Source: Burkholderiales bacterium (lineage in GTDB: Bacteria; Pseudomonadota; Gammaproteobacteria; Burkholderiales; Burkholderiaceae_C). Taken from it: DNA of 64,000 bases. Of this stretch, positions 42,678 to 52,111 are shown piece by piece. The DNA is taken from assembly GCA_028868895.1 (NCBI GenBank), contig JAGWTP010000005.1, forward strand, positions 1 to 64,000, given 5' to 3'. Below the pieces are notes generated by a model. It was given only the letters and a program-made list of their open reading frames with translations, was not told the DNA's origin and ran no database searches. Every line of letters starts with the position of its first letter. Positions within the stretch are counted from its first letter, which is position 1. Made by a program: the position numbers and the translations under genes.

Positions 42678-43703
42678 ATGGATGCACCCGTTCCCGCCAG
42701 CCCGCGCCCGCGCTCCAGAGTGGTGTCGGGCATGCGCCCGACCGGCGCGCTCCACCTGGGCCACTACCATGGCGCGCTGAAGAACTGGGTGCGGCTGCAG
42801 CACGACCATGAGTGCTACTTCTTCGTCGCCGACTGGCACGCGCTGACCACCCACTACGCCGACCGCGAAGACCTGGAGCGCAACGTCTACGACATGGTCG
42901 TCGACTGGCTCGCCGCCGGCATCGACCCCGACCGCGCCACGCTGTTCATCCAGAGCCGATTGCCCGAACACGCCGAGCTGTTCGCGCTGCTCGCGATGGG
43001 CACGCCGTTGTCGTGGCTCGAGCGCGTGCCCAGCTACAAGGACCAGATCAAGGCGCTTACGGGCCGCGACCTCGCCACCTATGGCTTCCTCGGCTACCCG
43101 CTGCTGCAGGCGGCCGACATCCTGATCTACAAGGCCGCGCTCGTGCCGGTCGGCGAAGACCAGGCGCCGCACGTCGAGATCACGCGCGAGGTGGCGCGCC
43201 GCTTCAACCACCTGTACGGCGGCGGCAACACCGTGTTGCCGGAGCCCGCGGTGCTGCTCACCGAAGTGAGCAAGCTGCCCGGACTCGACGGCGCGAAGAT
43301 GAGCAAGAGCCTGGCCAACGACATCGCAATGCGCGAGGAACCGGCCGAAGTCGAACGCAAGATCCGGCGCATGCCGACCGACCCCGACCGGGTTCGCCGC
43401 ACCGACCGCGGCAACCCCGAACGCTGCCCGGTCTGGCAGTTCCACCGCGTCTACTCCGACACCGACACGCAGGCCTGGGTCACCCAAGGCTGCACCACCG
43501 CCGGCATCGGCTGCCTCGAGTGCAAGCAGCCGGTGATCGACGCGATCGTGCGCCAGCAGGCCCCGTGGCGCGAGCGCGCCGAAGCCTATCTGAGCAACCC
43601 GAAACAGGTGCACTGGATCGTCGAGGTCGGCACCGAACGCGCGCGCGCTCGGGCCCGGCAGACCATGCGCGAGGTGCGCGGAGCGATGGGGCTGGTGTAC
43701 TGA
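42678..43703 (+). CDS. trpS: Tryptophanyl-tRNA synthetase (copy 1)
   Basis: SGMRPTGALHLGHYHGALKNW (HIGH region) and AKMSKSLAND (KMSKS). Confidence 0.93.
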   Translation: MDAPVPASPRPRSRVVSGMRPTGALHLGHYHGALKNWVRLQHDHECYFFVADWHALTTHYADREDLERNVYDMVVDWLAAGIDPDRATLFIQSRLPEHAELFALLAMGTPLSWLERVPSYKDQIKALTGRDLATYGFLGYPLLQAADILIYKAALVPVGEDQAPHVEITREVARRFNHLYGGGNTVLPEPAVLLTEVSKLPGLDGAKMSKSLANDIAMREEPAEVERKIRRMPTDPDRVRRTDRGNPERCPVWQFHRVYSDTDTQAWVTQGCTTAGIGCLECKQPVIDAIVRQQAPWRERAEAYLSNPKQVHWIVEVGTERARARARQTMREVRGAMGLVY

Positions 43704-43918
43704 GGGCGGCGCGGTGTTGGTCGGGACGGCCGGAGTTCGGATGTTTGGGAGGGTTGGCAAGCAACCCACATTCGTCATTGCTACGACGTGTTGCGCTTGG
43801 GACTTGAAACCGGCCTGCTACGTCGCTGACGAGTGTCTTGGTCAGCTGGTGAACGAACTAATCCACACGCGGCCGAAACCCCCGAGGCGAGGCAAGCGCC
43901 CTGCCCCTCCCGGCCCGC

Positions 43919-45232
43919 TCAGGACGCCGGCGACACCACCGCAGCTGCACCCAGCAACGCCAGCGCATCCTCAACCTCCCGCACGCTGACACTGTCACCG
44001 CGTGCCACCGGCGCGTCGGCCACGGCACCGGAGGTCTTCAGCCGCGCCACCCACTGTCCGGCGTCGCGGCCCGAGTCGAACGCGGCGCTTTGCAGCAGCA
44101 CGCGACCATCGCTCGCGGTGAGCTTGAAATAGAACTTGCCATCGGTCTCTCGGTATTGCTTGAAGACCGGCAGCGCGGGTCGGGCCTTCGCTTCGACCGC
44201 CACCGGCGCGACAACGGCCACCATCGGGCGCAGGCCGACCGCGTGGCGCAGCTCCTTCAGGAACGGCGCCGCCAGCGCGCGCGCCTTGCGGGCGCCGTCG
44301 AGCAGCGTCTGCTCGATGCGCTGCGGGTGCGCGACCAGCTCGGCGTAGCGTGCGCGCATCGGCGCGATGTCGCGCTCGATGCGCGCGACCACCTGCGCCT
44401 TCGCGTCGCCCCAGCCCAGGCCGGCGCGCAGCGCGGCGCGCAGCGCGGCACGCTCGGCGTCGTCGGCGAAGGCATCGAAGATCGCGACCAGTTGCGCGCC
44501 TTCCGGCTCCTTCGGCTCGCCCGGCGCGCGCGAGTCGGTGACAACCCGCGCCAGCGCGTCGCGCAGGCCCGCCGCACCGCCCTCGAACAGCGGCACGGTG
44601 TTGTCGTAGCTCTTGCTCATCTTGCGGCCGTCCAGGCCCGGCAGCATCGCCACGCGTTCGTCGATGTCGGCCTGCGGCAGCACGAACAGCTCGCGCCCGG
44701 CGCCGAACAGGTGGTTGAAGCGCTGCGCCAGGTCGCGCGCCATCTCGATGTGCTGGACCTGGTCGCGCCCCACCGGCACGCGGTGGGCGTTGAACATCAG
44801 GATGTCGGCGGCCATCAGGATCGGGTAACTGAACAGCCCCATCGTGATGCCGGCGTCGAGGTCTTCGCCGGCGGCCAGGTTGGCGTCGGTCGCGGCCTTG
44901 TAGGCATGGGCGCGGTTCATCAAGCCCTTGGAAGCGACGCAGGTCAGCAGCCAGGTGAGCTCGGGGATCTCGGGGATGTCGCTTTGCCGGTAGAACGTGA
45001 CGCGCGCGGGGTCGAGCCCCGCGGCCAGCCAGGTCGCGGCGATCTCCAGGCGCGAGCGTTCGATGCGCGCCGGCTCGTCGCACTTGATCAGCGCGTGGTA
45101 GTCGGCCAGGAAGAAGAAGCTCTCGACGCCCGGCTCCAGGCTGGCCTGGATGGCGGGGCGGATCGCGCCCACGTAGTTGCCCAGGTGCGGGGTGCCCGTG
45201 GTGGTGATGCCGGTGAGGACGCGTTCGGTCAT
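43919..45232 (-). CDS. Tryptophanyl-tRNA synthetase (copy 2) with a C-terminal DUF1508/YegP-like extension
   Basis: TGITTTGTPHLGNYVGAIRP, GRKMSKSYDNTVPLF; C-terminus KFYFKLTASDGRVLLQSAAFDSGRDAGQWVARLK. Confidence 0.9.
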   Translation of the reverse strand: MTERVLTGITTTGTPHLGNYVGAIRPAIQASLEPGVESFFFLADYHALIKCDEPARIERSRLEIAATWLAAGLDPARVTFYRQSDIPEIPELTWLLTCVASKGLMNRAHAYKAATDANLAAGEDLDAGITMGLFSYPILMAADILMFNAHRVPVGRDQVQHIEMARDLAQRFNHLFGAGRELFVLPQADIDERVAMLPGLDGRKMSKSYDNTVPLFEGGAAGLRDALARVVTDSRAPGEPKEPEGAQLVAIFDAFADDAERAALRAALRAGLGWGDAKAQVVARIERDIAPMRARYAELVAHPQRIEQTLLDGARKARALAAPFLKELRHAVGLRPMVAVVAPVAVEAKARPALPVFKQYRETDGKFYFKLTASDGRVLLQSAAFDSGRDAGQWVARLKTSGAVADAPVARGDSVSVREVEDALALLGAAAVVSPAS

Positions 45233-45296
45233 GGAGGCGGGGGTCGGGTGGATTGCGGCGCGCGTTGCAGCGACGACGGGGCGAGTCGCACCGCGC

Positions 45297-45650
45297 TCAC
45301 ACCGCCGCGGTGACGACCATTTCGATCTTCCATTCGGGCCGCGCCAGCATGGCCTGCACGGTGGCGCGCGGCGGGGCGTCGCCGGGCGCGACCCAGTCGT
45401 CCCAGACCTCGTTCAGCGCCGCGAAGTCGGCCAGGTCGCGGATGAAGATCTGGCACATCAGGATGTGCGCCTTGTCGGTGCCGGCCTCGGCCAGCAGCTT
45501 GTCGATCATCGCCAGCACCTGCGCGGTCTGGCCGCGGATGTCCTGGCTGGCATCGCTCGCCACCTGGCCGGCGAGATAGACGGTGCCGTTGTAGACCGTC
45601 ATCTCCGACAGCCGGTCGCCGACGTGGAAGCGGCGCAGTCCCTGGTTCAT
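45297..45650 (-). CDS. RidA/YjgF-family protein
   Basis: [55 protein letters not shown]. Confidence 0.9.
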   Translation of the reverse strand: MNQGLRRFHVGDRLSEMTVYNGTVYLAGQVASDASQDIRGQTAQVLAMIDKLLAEAGTDKAHILMCQIFIRDLADFAALNEVWDDWVAPGDAPPRATVQAMLARPEWKIEMVVTAAV

Positions 45651-46357
45651 GGTTTGGCTCCGTGCTTGTGGGTGGATTTCGATGCGGGCTTGTGGGCGTG
45701 GCCGGACGCATGCTTGTGCGCGGGCGCGGCCATCGGCACGACCGGGGCCGCCTTCTGGCCGATCCGGCTCTCGGTGCCCTTCAGCAGCTTCTGGATGTTG
45801 CCGCGGTGGCGCCAGACCAACAGCCCGCCCATGAACATGACGGCGACCGCGGTCGGGCCGCCGCCCCAGATCAGCAACTGGTAGAACGGCGCGAACACCG
45901 CCGCGACGATCGCCGCCAGCGACGAGTAGCGCGAGAAGGCGGCGATGATCACCCAGGTGACCAGCGTCGCCAGCCCCAGCCAGGGGTTCAGCCCGAGCAG
46001 CACGCCGGCCGCGGTGGCCACGCCCTTGCCGCCCTTGAACTTGAAGTACACCGGCCAGAGGTGGCCGCAAAACGCCATCAGCCCGACCAGCGCCATCGTG
46101 CCCTCGCCCAAGCCGAACGGCGCGCCGTACCTCTGCACCGCGAGCACCGGCAGGTAGCCCTTGAGCGCGTCGAGCAGCAGCGTCAGCACCGCGGCCAGCT
46201 TGTTGCCCGAGCGCAGCACGTTGGTCGCGCCGGGGTTGCCCGACCCGTAGGTGCGCGGATCGTTCAACCCCATCACCCGGCTGACGATGACCGCGAACGA
46301 CAGCGAGCCGACCAGGTAGGCGGCCAGCGCGGCGAACGCGGGGTACAGGGCAGTCAT
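45647..46357 (-). CDS. plsY: Glycerol-3-phosphate acyltransferase PlsY with a His/Lys-rich C-terminal tail
   Basis: [56 protein letters not shown]. Confidence 0.93.
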   Translation of the reverse strand: MTALYPAFAALAAYLVGSLSFAVIVSRVMGLNDPRTYGSGNPGATNVLRSGNKLAAVLTLLLDALKGYLPVLAVQRYGAPFGLGEGTMALVGLMAFCGHLWPVYFKFKGGKGVATAAGVLLGLNPWLGLATLVTWVIIAAFSRYSSLAAIVAAVFAPFYQLLIWGGGPTAVAVMFMGGLLVWRHRGNIQKLLKGTESRIGQKAAPVVPMAAPAHKHASGHAHKPASKSTHKHGAKP

Positions 46358-46424
46358 GGGCGGTGGGGGTGCATTGCGGTGGCCGGTATTCTGCACTCGC
46401 CGTGCGCGCCCGCCGCGGCGCGCT

Positions 46425-46910
46425 TCACAGCGCGCAGTGCACCGGCGTGGCGGCCAGCAGTTCGGTGAGCACGCCCGGCGCCAGGCCCACCAGGTAGCCG
46501 CGCCGCCCGCCGTTGATGCAGATGCGCGGCAGCGCCAGCGCGGTGGCTTCCACGTACACGGGCAGCGCCTTCTTCGTGCCGAACGGCGAGGTGCCGCCGA
46601 CCTGGTAGCCGCTGTGGCGCTGCGCCGCCTCGGGCGTGCAGGGCTCGATCGACTTGGCGCCGATCTGCCGCGCCAGGTTCTTCGTGCTGACCTGCTTGTC
46701 GCCGTGCATCAGCACGATCAGCGGCCGGGCGCGTTCGTCCTGCATCACCAGCGTCTTGATGACCGCGTGCTCGGCCACGCCGAGCTGGCGCGCCGACTCG
46801 GCCGTGCCGCCATGCTCGACGTAGTCGTAGACGTGCTCGGTGAAGCTCACGCCATGGCGGCGCAGGAACTGCGTGGCCGGGGTCTCGCTGACATGCGCGC
46901 TCTTTTTCAT
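46425..46910 (-). CDS. ybaK: Cys-tRNA(Pro)/aminoacyl-tRNA deacylase (YbaK family)
   Basis: [53 protein letters not shown]. Confidence 0.9.
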   Translation of the reverse strand: MKKSAHVSETPATQFLRRHGVSFTEHVYDYVEHGGTAESARQLGVAEHAVIKTLVMQDERARPLIVLMHGDKQVSTKNLARQIGAKSIEPCTPEAAQRHSGYQVGGTSPFGTKKALPVYVEATALALPRICINGGRRGYLVGLAPGVLTELLAATPVHCAL

Positions 46911-46943
46911 GGCCGGCGAGTCTATCGGCCGGCGGCGCGGCGT

Positions 46944-48494
46944 TCAGCGCGCCAGCGCGGCCTTCGCCGGCACGCCCAGCCGCTCTTCCGAGAGGTACTG
47001 CAGCCGGTACTGCTCGAACGGCAGGCTGTCGCTGGCCTCGATGCGTTGGCGGTCTTCGACCGACGCCTTCGACAGCGCGACGAAGTGCGCCTGCATGTCG
47101 CTCGTGAACGGCAAGGCGAGCAGCTTGTTGCGCGTCTGCACCGACTGGGCCCGGGTGAAGGCGACGTAGGAACTGTCGAAGTCGCGCGCCATCACGGCCA
47201 GCACGCGCGCCGACGGCGCGACATCGGCGTTGCGCATGGTGGCCTGCGCCTGTGCCAGCGCGTCGCGGTAGCCGGCGCCGCCGTGCAGCGCATCGAGCCT
47301 TGCCGCGATCGGTTCGAGCTGCTGCAGCACCTGCGCGCCCCAGTCCGCCAGCGCCACCTCGGTGCCGGCGCGCTCCAGCCGCAAGCCGGGCTCGCGCCCG
47401 CGCGCGGCCACGCGCTGCTGGTTGCGCGCCAGCGCCTTGATCTCGGCGGGCGTGTCGGGCGGGCTGTCGGCCAGCAGGCAGTGCAGCAGGAACAGGTCGA
47501 GAAAGCGCATCGTCGGCGCGCCGATGCCCACCGGCTCGAACGGGTCGAGGTCCATGCAGCGCACCTCGACGTACTCGACCCCGCGTTCGCGCAGCGCGTG
47601 CAGCGGCCGCTCGCCGGGGAAGATCACGCGCTTCGGGCGGATCGTGCCGTAGAACTCGTTCTCGATCTGCAGCAGGCTCGTGGCGAGCTGGTTGTAGTCG
47701 CCGCCGAGGTTACGGATGCCGATTGCCTCATAGGGCGGATACGGCGTCGTCAGCGCCCCGTGCAGCGATGCGGCGTAACTCTCCAGGCTGTTGTAGCTGA
47801 CCGACAGCGAGGACTGCGCGTCGCTCTGGTAACCCAGCCGCCCCATGCGCAACGACGTGCCGTGCGGCATGTACAGCGTCTGGCCCTTCAGCACCTGCAG
47901 TTCGTGCTCGCGGCCCGCGACGAAGCTCGAACACAGCGCCGGCGACGCGCCGAACAGGTACAGCAGCAGGAACGAATGGCGGCGGAAGTTGCGGATCAGC
48001 CCGAAGTAGTCTTCGGTCGATACGCCCGGCATCGACCAGTTGTAGTGGATGCCCGAGATCGTCTGCATGCGCCGGCCATAGCGGTGGCCCAGTCCCATGC
48101 GGTACACGCTCTTGGCGCGACCCACGTTCGACGACCCGTACACGCCGATCGGAATCGTCTCGTCGGTCGGCAGCCCGCAGGGCATGCTCGACACCCACAG
48201 CATCTCGTCGCCCGCCTCGCGCAGCACGCGGTAGGTGAACTGATGGATCCGCGTGAGCTCCTCCACGCAGGCCGGCGCAGTGGGGTGCACACCGGTGACG
48301 AACTCGAGCTGCGATTCGCTGAAGTCGGTGGTGATGTTCGGGTGCGTCAGCGCCGAGCCGAGCGCCGCCGGGTGCGGCGTCAGCGCCAGGCTGCCGTCGG
48401 GGCGCGAGCGCAGGCTTTCCTTCTCGACGCCACGCCGCATCTCGCTCAGGCGGGCCTCGGGCAGCGCGCGCAAGCGTTCGTTCAAACCGCCCAT
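46944..48494 (-). CDS. gshA: Glutamate-cysteine ligase
   Basis: RGVEKESLRSRPDGSLALTPHP, NITTDFSESQLEFVTGVHP, GIHYNWSMP. Start MGGLNERL at 48494. Confidence 0.93.
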   Translation of the reverse strand: MGGLNERLRALPEARLSEMRRGVEKESLRSRPDGSLALTPHPAALGSALTHPNITTDFSESQLEFVTGVHPTAPACVEELTRIHQFTYRVLREAGDEMLWVSSMPCGLPTDETIPIGVYGSSNVGRAKSVYRMGLGHRYGRRMQTISGIHYNWSMPGVSTEDYFGLIRNFRRHSFLLLYLFGASPALCSSFVAGREHELQVLKGQTLYMPHGTSLRMGRLGYQSDAQSSLSVSYNSLESYAASLHGALTTPYPPYEAIGIRNLGGDYNQLATSLLQIENEFYGTIRPKRVIFPGERPLHALRERGVEYVEVRCMDLDPFEPVGIGAPTMRFLDLFLLHCLLADSPPDTPAEIKALARNQQRVAARGREPGLRLERAGTEVALADWGAQVLQQLEPIAARLDALHGGAGYRDALAQAQATMRNADVAPSARVLAVMARDFDSSYVAFTRAQSVQTRNKLLALPFTSDMQAHFVALSKASVEDRQRIEASDSLPFEQYRLQYLSEERLGVPAKAALAR

Positions 48495-48667
48495 GCAATG
48501 TCTCCTTGAAACGTTCTTGGTGGGGACAGTAACAGAGCTTTGCAGGCCACGCCGGCGCAGGCCCAAAGCCCGCCCGCGGCCGGCCGAATGCACCCGCCGG
48601 CGATCGAGCGCCCTGCGCTTTGGGCCGAGGCACACAATCATGGCCCGACCCCGCCAGGAGACCCGCG

Positions 48668-49597
48668 ATGAAGATCCGAGAAGTTGCCACCGGCCTGCAG
48701 TTCCCCGAAGGCCCGATCGCGATGCGCGACGGCTCGGTGCTGCTGGTGGAGATCGCCCGCGGCACGCTCAGCCGCGTCACGCCGGACGGCCGCATCCACG
48801 TCGTCGCCGACCTGGGCGGCGGGCCCAACGGCGCGGCGATCGGGCCCGACGGCGCGGTCTACGTCTGCAACAACGGCGGCTTTCGCTGGCGCACCGAAAC
48901 CGATGGCACGCACCGGCCGGCCGGCCAGGCCGAAGACTATTCGGGCGGGCGCATCGAGCGCGTCGACCTGGCCACCGGCCGGTTCGAGCGGCTGTACGAA
49001 AGTGTCGAGGGCCTGGCGCTGCGCGGCCCCAACGACATCGTCTTCGATGCCCACGGTGGCTTCTATTTCACCGACCTGGGCAAGTTTCGCAGGACCGAGA
49101 TCGACCTGGGCGGCGTGTTCTACGGCCGCGGCGACGGCAGTGCGGCCCGCGTGATCGCGCGCCCGGTGATCACGCCCAACGGCATCGCGCTCTCGCCCGA
49201 CGGCAACACGCTGTACTACGCCGAGACCGAAGGCGCGCGCGTCTGGGCCTACGACATCGCTGCGCCCGGTCAGGTGCGCAAGGACGGCTGGCCGTCGCCG
49301 AACGGCGCGCGCATGGTCACCGCGTCGCCCGGCAACCACTGGCAGCGTTTCGACTCGATGGCGGTCGACGCTTTCGGCAACCTGTGCGTGGCCACGCTGA
49401 TGCACGGCGGCATCAGCATCGTGTCGCCCGACGGCAGCATGACCAGCCACGTGCCGCTGCCCGATCGTTTCACGACCAACATCTGCTTCGGCGGGCGCGA
49501 CCTGCGCACCGCGTACGTCACGCTGTCGGGCAGCGGGCGCCTGATCGCGATCGACGACTGGCCGGTGCCGGGGCTGGCCCTGAATCACGAGGCTTGA
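48668..49597 (+). CDS. SMP-30/gluconolactonase-family protein
   Basis: LQFPEGPIAMRDGSVLLVEIARG, GPNDIVFDAHGGFYFTDLG, NGIALSPDGNTLYYAET. Confidence 0.85.
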   Translation: MKIREVATGLQFPEGPIAMRDGSVLLVEIARGTLSRVTPDGRIHVVADLGGGPNGAAIGPDGAVYVCNNGGFRWRTETDGTHRPAGQAEDYSGGRIERVDLATGRFERLYESVEGLALRGPNDIVFDAHGGFYFTDLGKFRRTEIDLGGVFYGRGDGSAARVIARPVITPNGIALSPDGNTLYYAETEGARVWAYDIAAPGQVRKDGWPSPNGARMVTASPGNHWQRFDSMAVDAFGNLCVATLMHGGISIVSPDGSMTSHVPLPDRFTTNICFGGRDLRTAYVTLSGSGRLIAIDDWPVPGLALNHEA

Positions 49598-49622
49598 CAC
49601 AGTTCCATGATTCGATGATCAT
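49594..49622 (+). promoter_or_regulatory. Candidate arsR promoter: TTGACA (49594-49599), 17-bp spacer, GATCAT (49617-49622)
   Basis: Exact -35 consensus; -10 matches 4/6; predicted start falls at or near the arsR ATG. Confidence 0.5.
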
Positions 49623-49634
49623 CGAATCATGGAA
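49603..49634. promoter_or_regulatory. 32-bp perfect palindrome, likely ArsR operator
   Basis: TTCCATGATTCGATGA|TCATCGAATCATGGAA, overlapping the arsR start codon. Confidence 0.8.
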
Positions 49635-49958
49635 GAGACCGATGTCGTCGCTGCGCTTGCCGCACTGGCCCAGCCGAGCCGGTTGCGGGCGTTCCGCACG
49701 CTGATCGTCGCCGGCCCGCTCGGCCTCACGCCCGGCGCGATCGGCGAAGAGCTGGGCGTGGCCGCCACCACGCTGTCGTTCCACCTCAAGGAGCTCGTGC
49801 ATGCCGGCCTGATCACCCAGCAGCGCGACGGCCGCAACCTGATCTACCGCGCCGCCTACGAGCGCATGAACGCGGTGCTGGCCTACCTCACCGCCCACTG
49901 CTGCCAGGGCACGGATTGCCTGGAAACGACACCGCGCAATGCCTGCGCCACCTGCTGA
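49629..49958 (+). CDS. arsR: ArsR-family transcriptional repressor
   Basis: wHTH (GELGVAATTLSFHLKELVHAGLITQQRDGRNLIYRA-type) and Cys-rich C-terminus HCCQGTDCLETTPRNACATC. Confidence 0.92.
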   Translation: MEETDVVAALAALAQPSRLRAFRTLIVAGPLGLTPGAIGEELGVAATTLSFHLKELVHAGLITQQRDGRNLIYRAAYERMNAVLAYLTAHCCQGTDCLETTPRNACATC

Positions 49959-49972
49959 AACGGAGCCCCGCC

Positions 49973-50458
49973 ATGAAGCGCTTTCACCTGCACCTGCACG
50001 TCGACGACCTCGCCACCAACATCGGCTTCTACTCCCGGCTGTTCGCCACCGAGCCGACCCGGGTCGAGACCGATTACGCCAAGTGGATGCTGCAGGAACC
50101 GCCGGTGAACTTCGCCATCTCGACCCGTGGCAGCCGCGCCGGCATCGACCACCTGGGCATCCAGACCGACGACCCGGCCGAGCTCGCCGCGATGAAGGCG
50201 CGCGCCCAAGCCGCCGACCTGGCGCTGCGCGACGAGGGTGTGGGCACGTGCTGCTACGCGCGCAGCGAAAAGCACTGGATCACCGACCCGCAAGGCATCG
50301 CCTGGGAGCACTTCCACACGCTCGAGAACATCCCGGTGTTCCATGAAGCCGCGCCGGCTTCGACCGGCGCCGAACGCGTGCTGGCCGAGTCCGGGCCGGC
50401 CGCGCCGCGCGGTCGGCCGGTCGGCGTCGCCGTCAAGCCCGCCGGCAACTGCTGCTGA
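49973..50458 (+). CDS. arsI: ArsI/CadI-family vicinal-oxygen-chelate protein
   Basis: KRFHLHLHVDDLATNIGFYSRLF, GIDHLGIQTDD, GTCCYARSEKHWITDPQGIAWEHFHTL. Confidence 0.88.
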   Translation: MKRFHLHLHVDDLATNIGFYSRLFATEPTRVETDYAKWMLQEPPVNFAISTRGSRAGIDHLGIQTDDPAELAAMKARAQAADLALRDEGVGTCCYARSEKHWITDPQGIAWEHFHTLENIPVFHEAAPASTGAERVLAESGPAAPRGRPVGVAVKPAGNCC

Positions 50459-50468
50459 CGGAGTTGCC

Positions 50469-50963
50469 GTGCCCGACCCGGTCCGTCATGTCCTGTTCGT
50501 CTGCACCGGCAACTCGGCGCGCTCGATCCTGGCCGAGGGCCTGTTGAACCACCTCGGCGCACCGCGCTTCGAGGCGCACTCGGCCGGCAGCCACCCGACC
50601 GGCACCGTCAACCCGCACGCGCTGGCGACGCTCGAGGCCTTGCGCATCCCCACCGACGGCTACCGCAGCAAGAACTGGAACGAGTTCGCGCAGCCCGGTG
50701 CGCCCAGGCTCGACTTCGTCCTCACCGTCTGCGACAACGCTGCCGGCGAGGCCTGCCCGTTCTGGCCGGGCCGGCCGGCCACGGCCCATTGGGGCGTGCC
50801 CGACCCGGCCGCGGTGCGCGGCAGCGACGACGAAACGACGCGCGCCTTCATGGCCGCCGCACTGACATTGAAGCGACGCATCGAACTGATGCTGGCGCTG
50901 CCGATCGAGCGCCTGGACGCGATCGCGATCCGGCGCGAACTGGCGCTGATCGGCACGCGTTGA
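50469..50963 (+). CDS. arsC: Arsenate reductase, low-molecular-weight phosphatase fold
   Basis: VLFVCTGNSARSILAEGLLNH, SAGSHPTGTVNPHAL, VCDNAAGEACPFWPGRPATAHWGVPDP. GTG start at 50469. Confidence 0.92.
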   Translation: MPDPVRHVLFVCTGNSARSILAEGLLNHLGAPRFEAHSAGSHPTGTVNPHALATLEALRIPTDGYRSKNWNEFAQPGAPRLDFVLTVCDNAAGEACPFWPGRPATAHWGVPDPAAVRGSDDETTRAFMAAALTLKRRIELMLALPIERLDAIAIRRELALIGTR

Positions 50964-50982
50964 GGGTCGCGAGCCGCCGCCG

Positions 50983-52059
50983 ATGAACCCCGCCGCCCAC
51001 ACCCTGCCCGCGCCCGCACCCACCGCGCCGATGAGCCGGTTCGAGCGCACTCTGTCGGTGTGGGTGTTCGCCTGCATCGTCGTGGGCATCGCGCTCGGCC
51101 GGTTCTTTCCGGTCGCGTTCCAGGCGGTCGGCCGGATGAATGTCGCGCAGGTCAACCTGCCGGTGGGCCTGCTGATCTGGGTGATGATCGTGCCGATGCT
51201 GCTGAAGGTCGACTTCGCGGCGCTGCACCAGGTCGGCCGGCACTGGCGCGGCATCGGCATCACGCTGTTCGTCAACTGGGCGGTCAAGCCGTTCTCGATG
51301 GCCTTGCTCGGCTACGTGTTCATCCGCCACGTCTTCGCGCCCTATTTGCCGCCCGACCAGCTCGACAGCTACGTCGCCGGCCTGATCCTGCTGGCTGCCG
51401 CGCCGTGTACCGCGATGGTGTTCGTGTGGAGCCGCCTGACCCACGGCGACCCGCTGTTCACGTTGTCGCAGGTGGCGCTGAACGACACGATCATGGTGTT
51501 CGCGTTCGCGCCCGTCGTCGCGCTGCTGCTCGGCCTGTCGTCGATCACCGTGCCCTGGGCGACGCTGATCACCTCGGTGGTGCTGTACATCGTCGTCCCG
51601 GTGGCGATCGCGCAGCTCTGGCGGCGTGCGCTGCTGCGCCGCGGGCCGGACGCACTCGAAGCCGCGCTGCACGCGATCGGCCCGTGGTCGATCGGCGCGC
51701 TGCTCGTCACGCTGGTGCTGCTGTTCGCGTTCCAGGGCGAGGCCATCCTGCGCCAGCCGCTCGTCATCGCGATGCTGGCAGTGCCGATCCTGATCCAGGT
51801 CTTCTTCAACGCCGCGCTGGCCTACGGGCTGAACCGCCGCGCCGGCGAGTCGCATGCGGTGGCTTGCCCGTCGGCGCTGATCGGCGCGTCGAACTTCTTC
51901 GAGCTGGCGGTGGCCGCGGCGATCAGCCTGTTCGGCTTCGACTCGGGCGCCGCGCTCGCCACCGTGGTCGGGGTTCTGATCGAGGTGCCGGTGATGCTGC
52001 TGGTGGTGCAGCTGGTGAATCGCAGCAAGGGCTGGTACGAAGCCGGCCTGCGGCGTTGA
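50983..52059 (+). CDS. acr3: Arsenite efflux permease, ACR3 type
   Basis: About ten TM segments; NLPVGLLIWVMIVPMLLKVDF, LAAAPCTAMVFVWSRLTHGDP, ALIGASNFFELAVA. Confidence 0.92.
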   Translation: MNPAAHTLPAPAPTAPMSRFERTLSVWVFACIVVGIALGRFFPVAFQAVGRMNVAQVNLPVGLLIWVMIVPMLLKVDFAALHQVGRHWRGIGITLFVNWAVKPFSMALLGYVFIRHVFAPYLPPDQLDSYVAGLILLAAAPCTAMVFVWSRLTHGDPLFTLSQVALNDTIMVFAFAPVVALLLGLSSITVPWATLITSVVLYIVVPVAIAQLWRRALLRRGPDALEAALHAIGPWSIGALLVTLVLLFAFQGEAILRQPLVIAMLAVPILIQVFFNAALAYGLNRRAGESHAVACPSALIGASNFFELAVAAAISLFGFDSGAALATVVGVLIEVPVMLLVVQLVNRSKGWYEAGLRR

Positions 52060-52111
52060 GGCCATCGATCGCGCGCCGCGTCACCGGCCCCGCGCCGCCG
52101 CCGGCTGCGCC

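Noticed and set aside
43714-43989. Small + strand ORF between the two trpS genes
   Set aside because: Overlaps the 3' end of trpS copy 2 antisense; C-terminal Pro-rich text looks non-coding.
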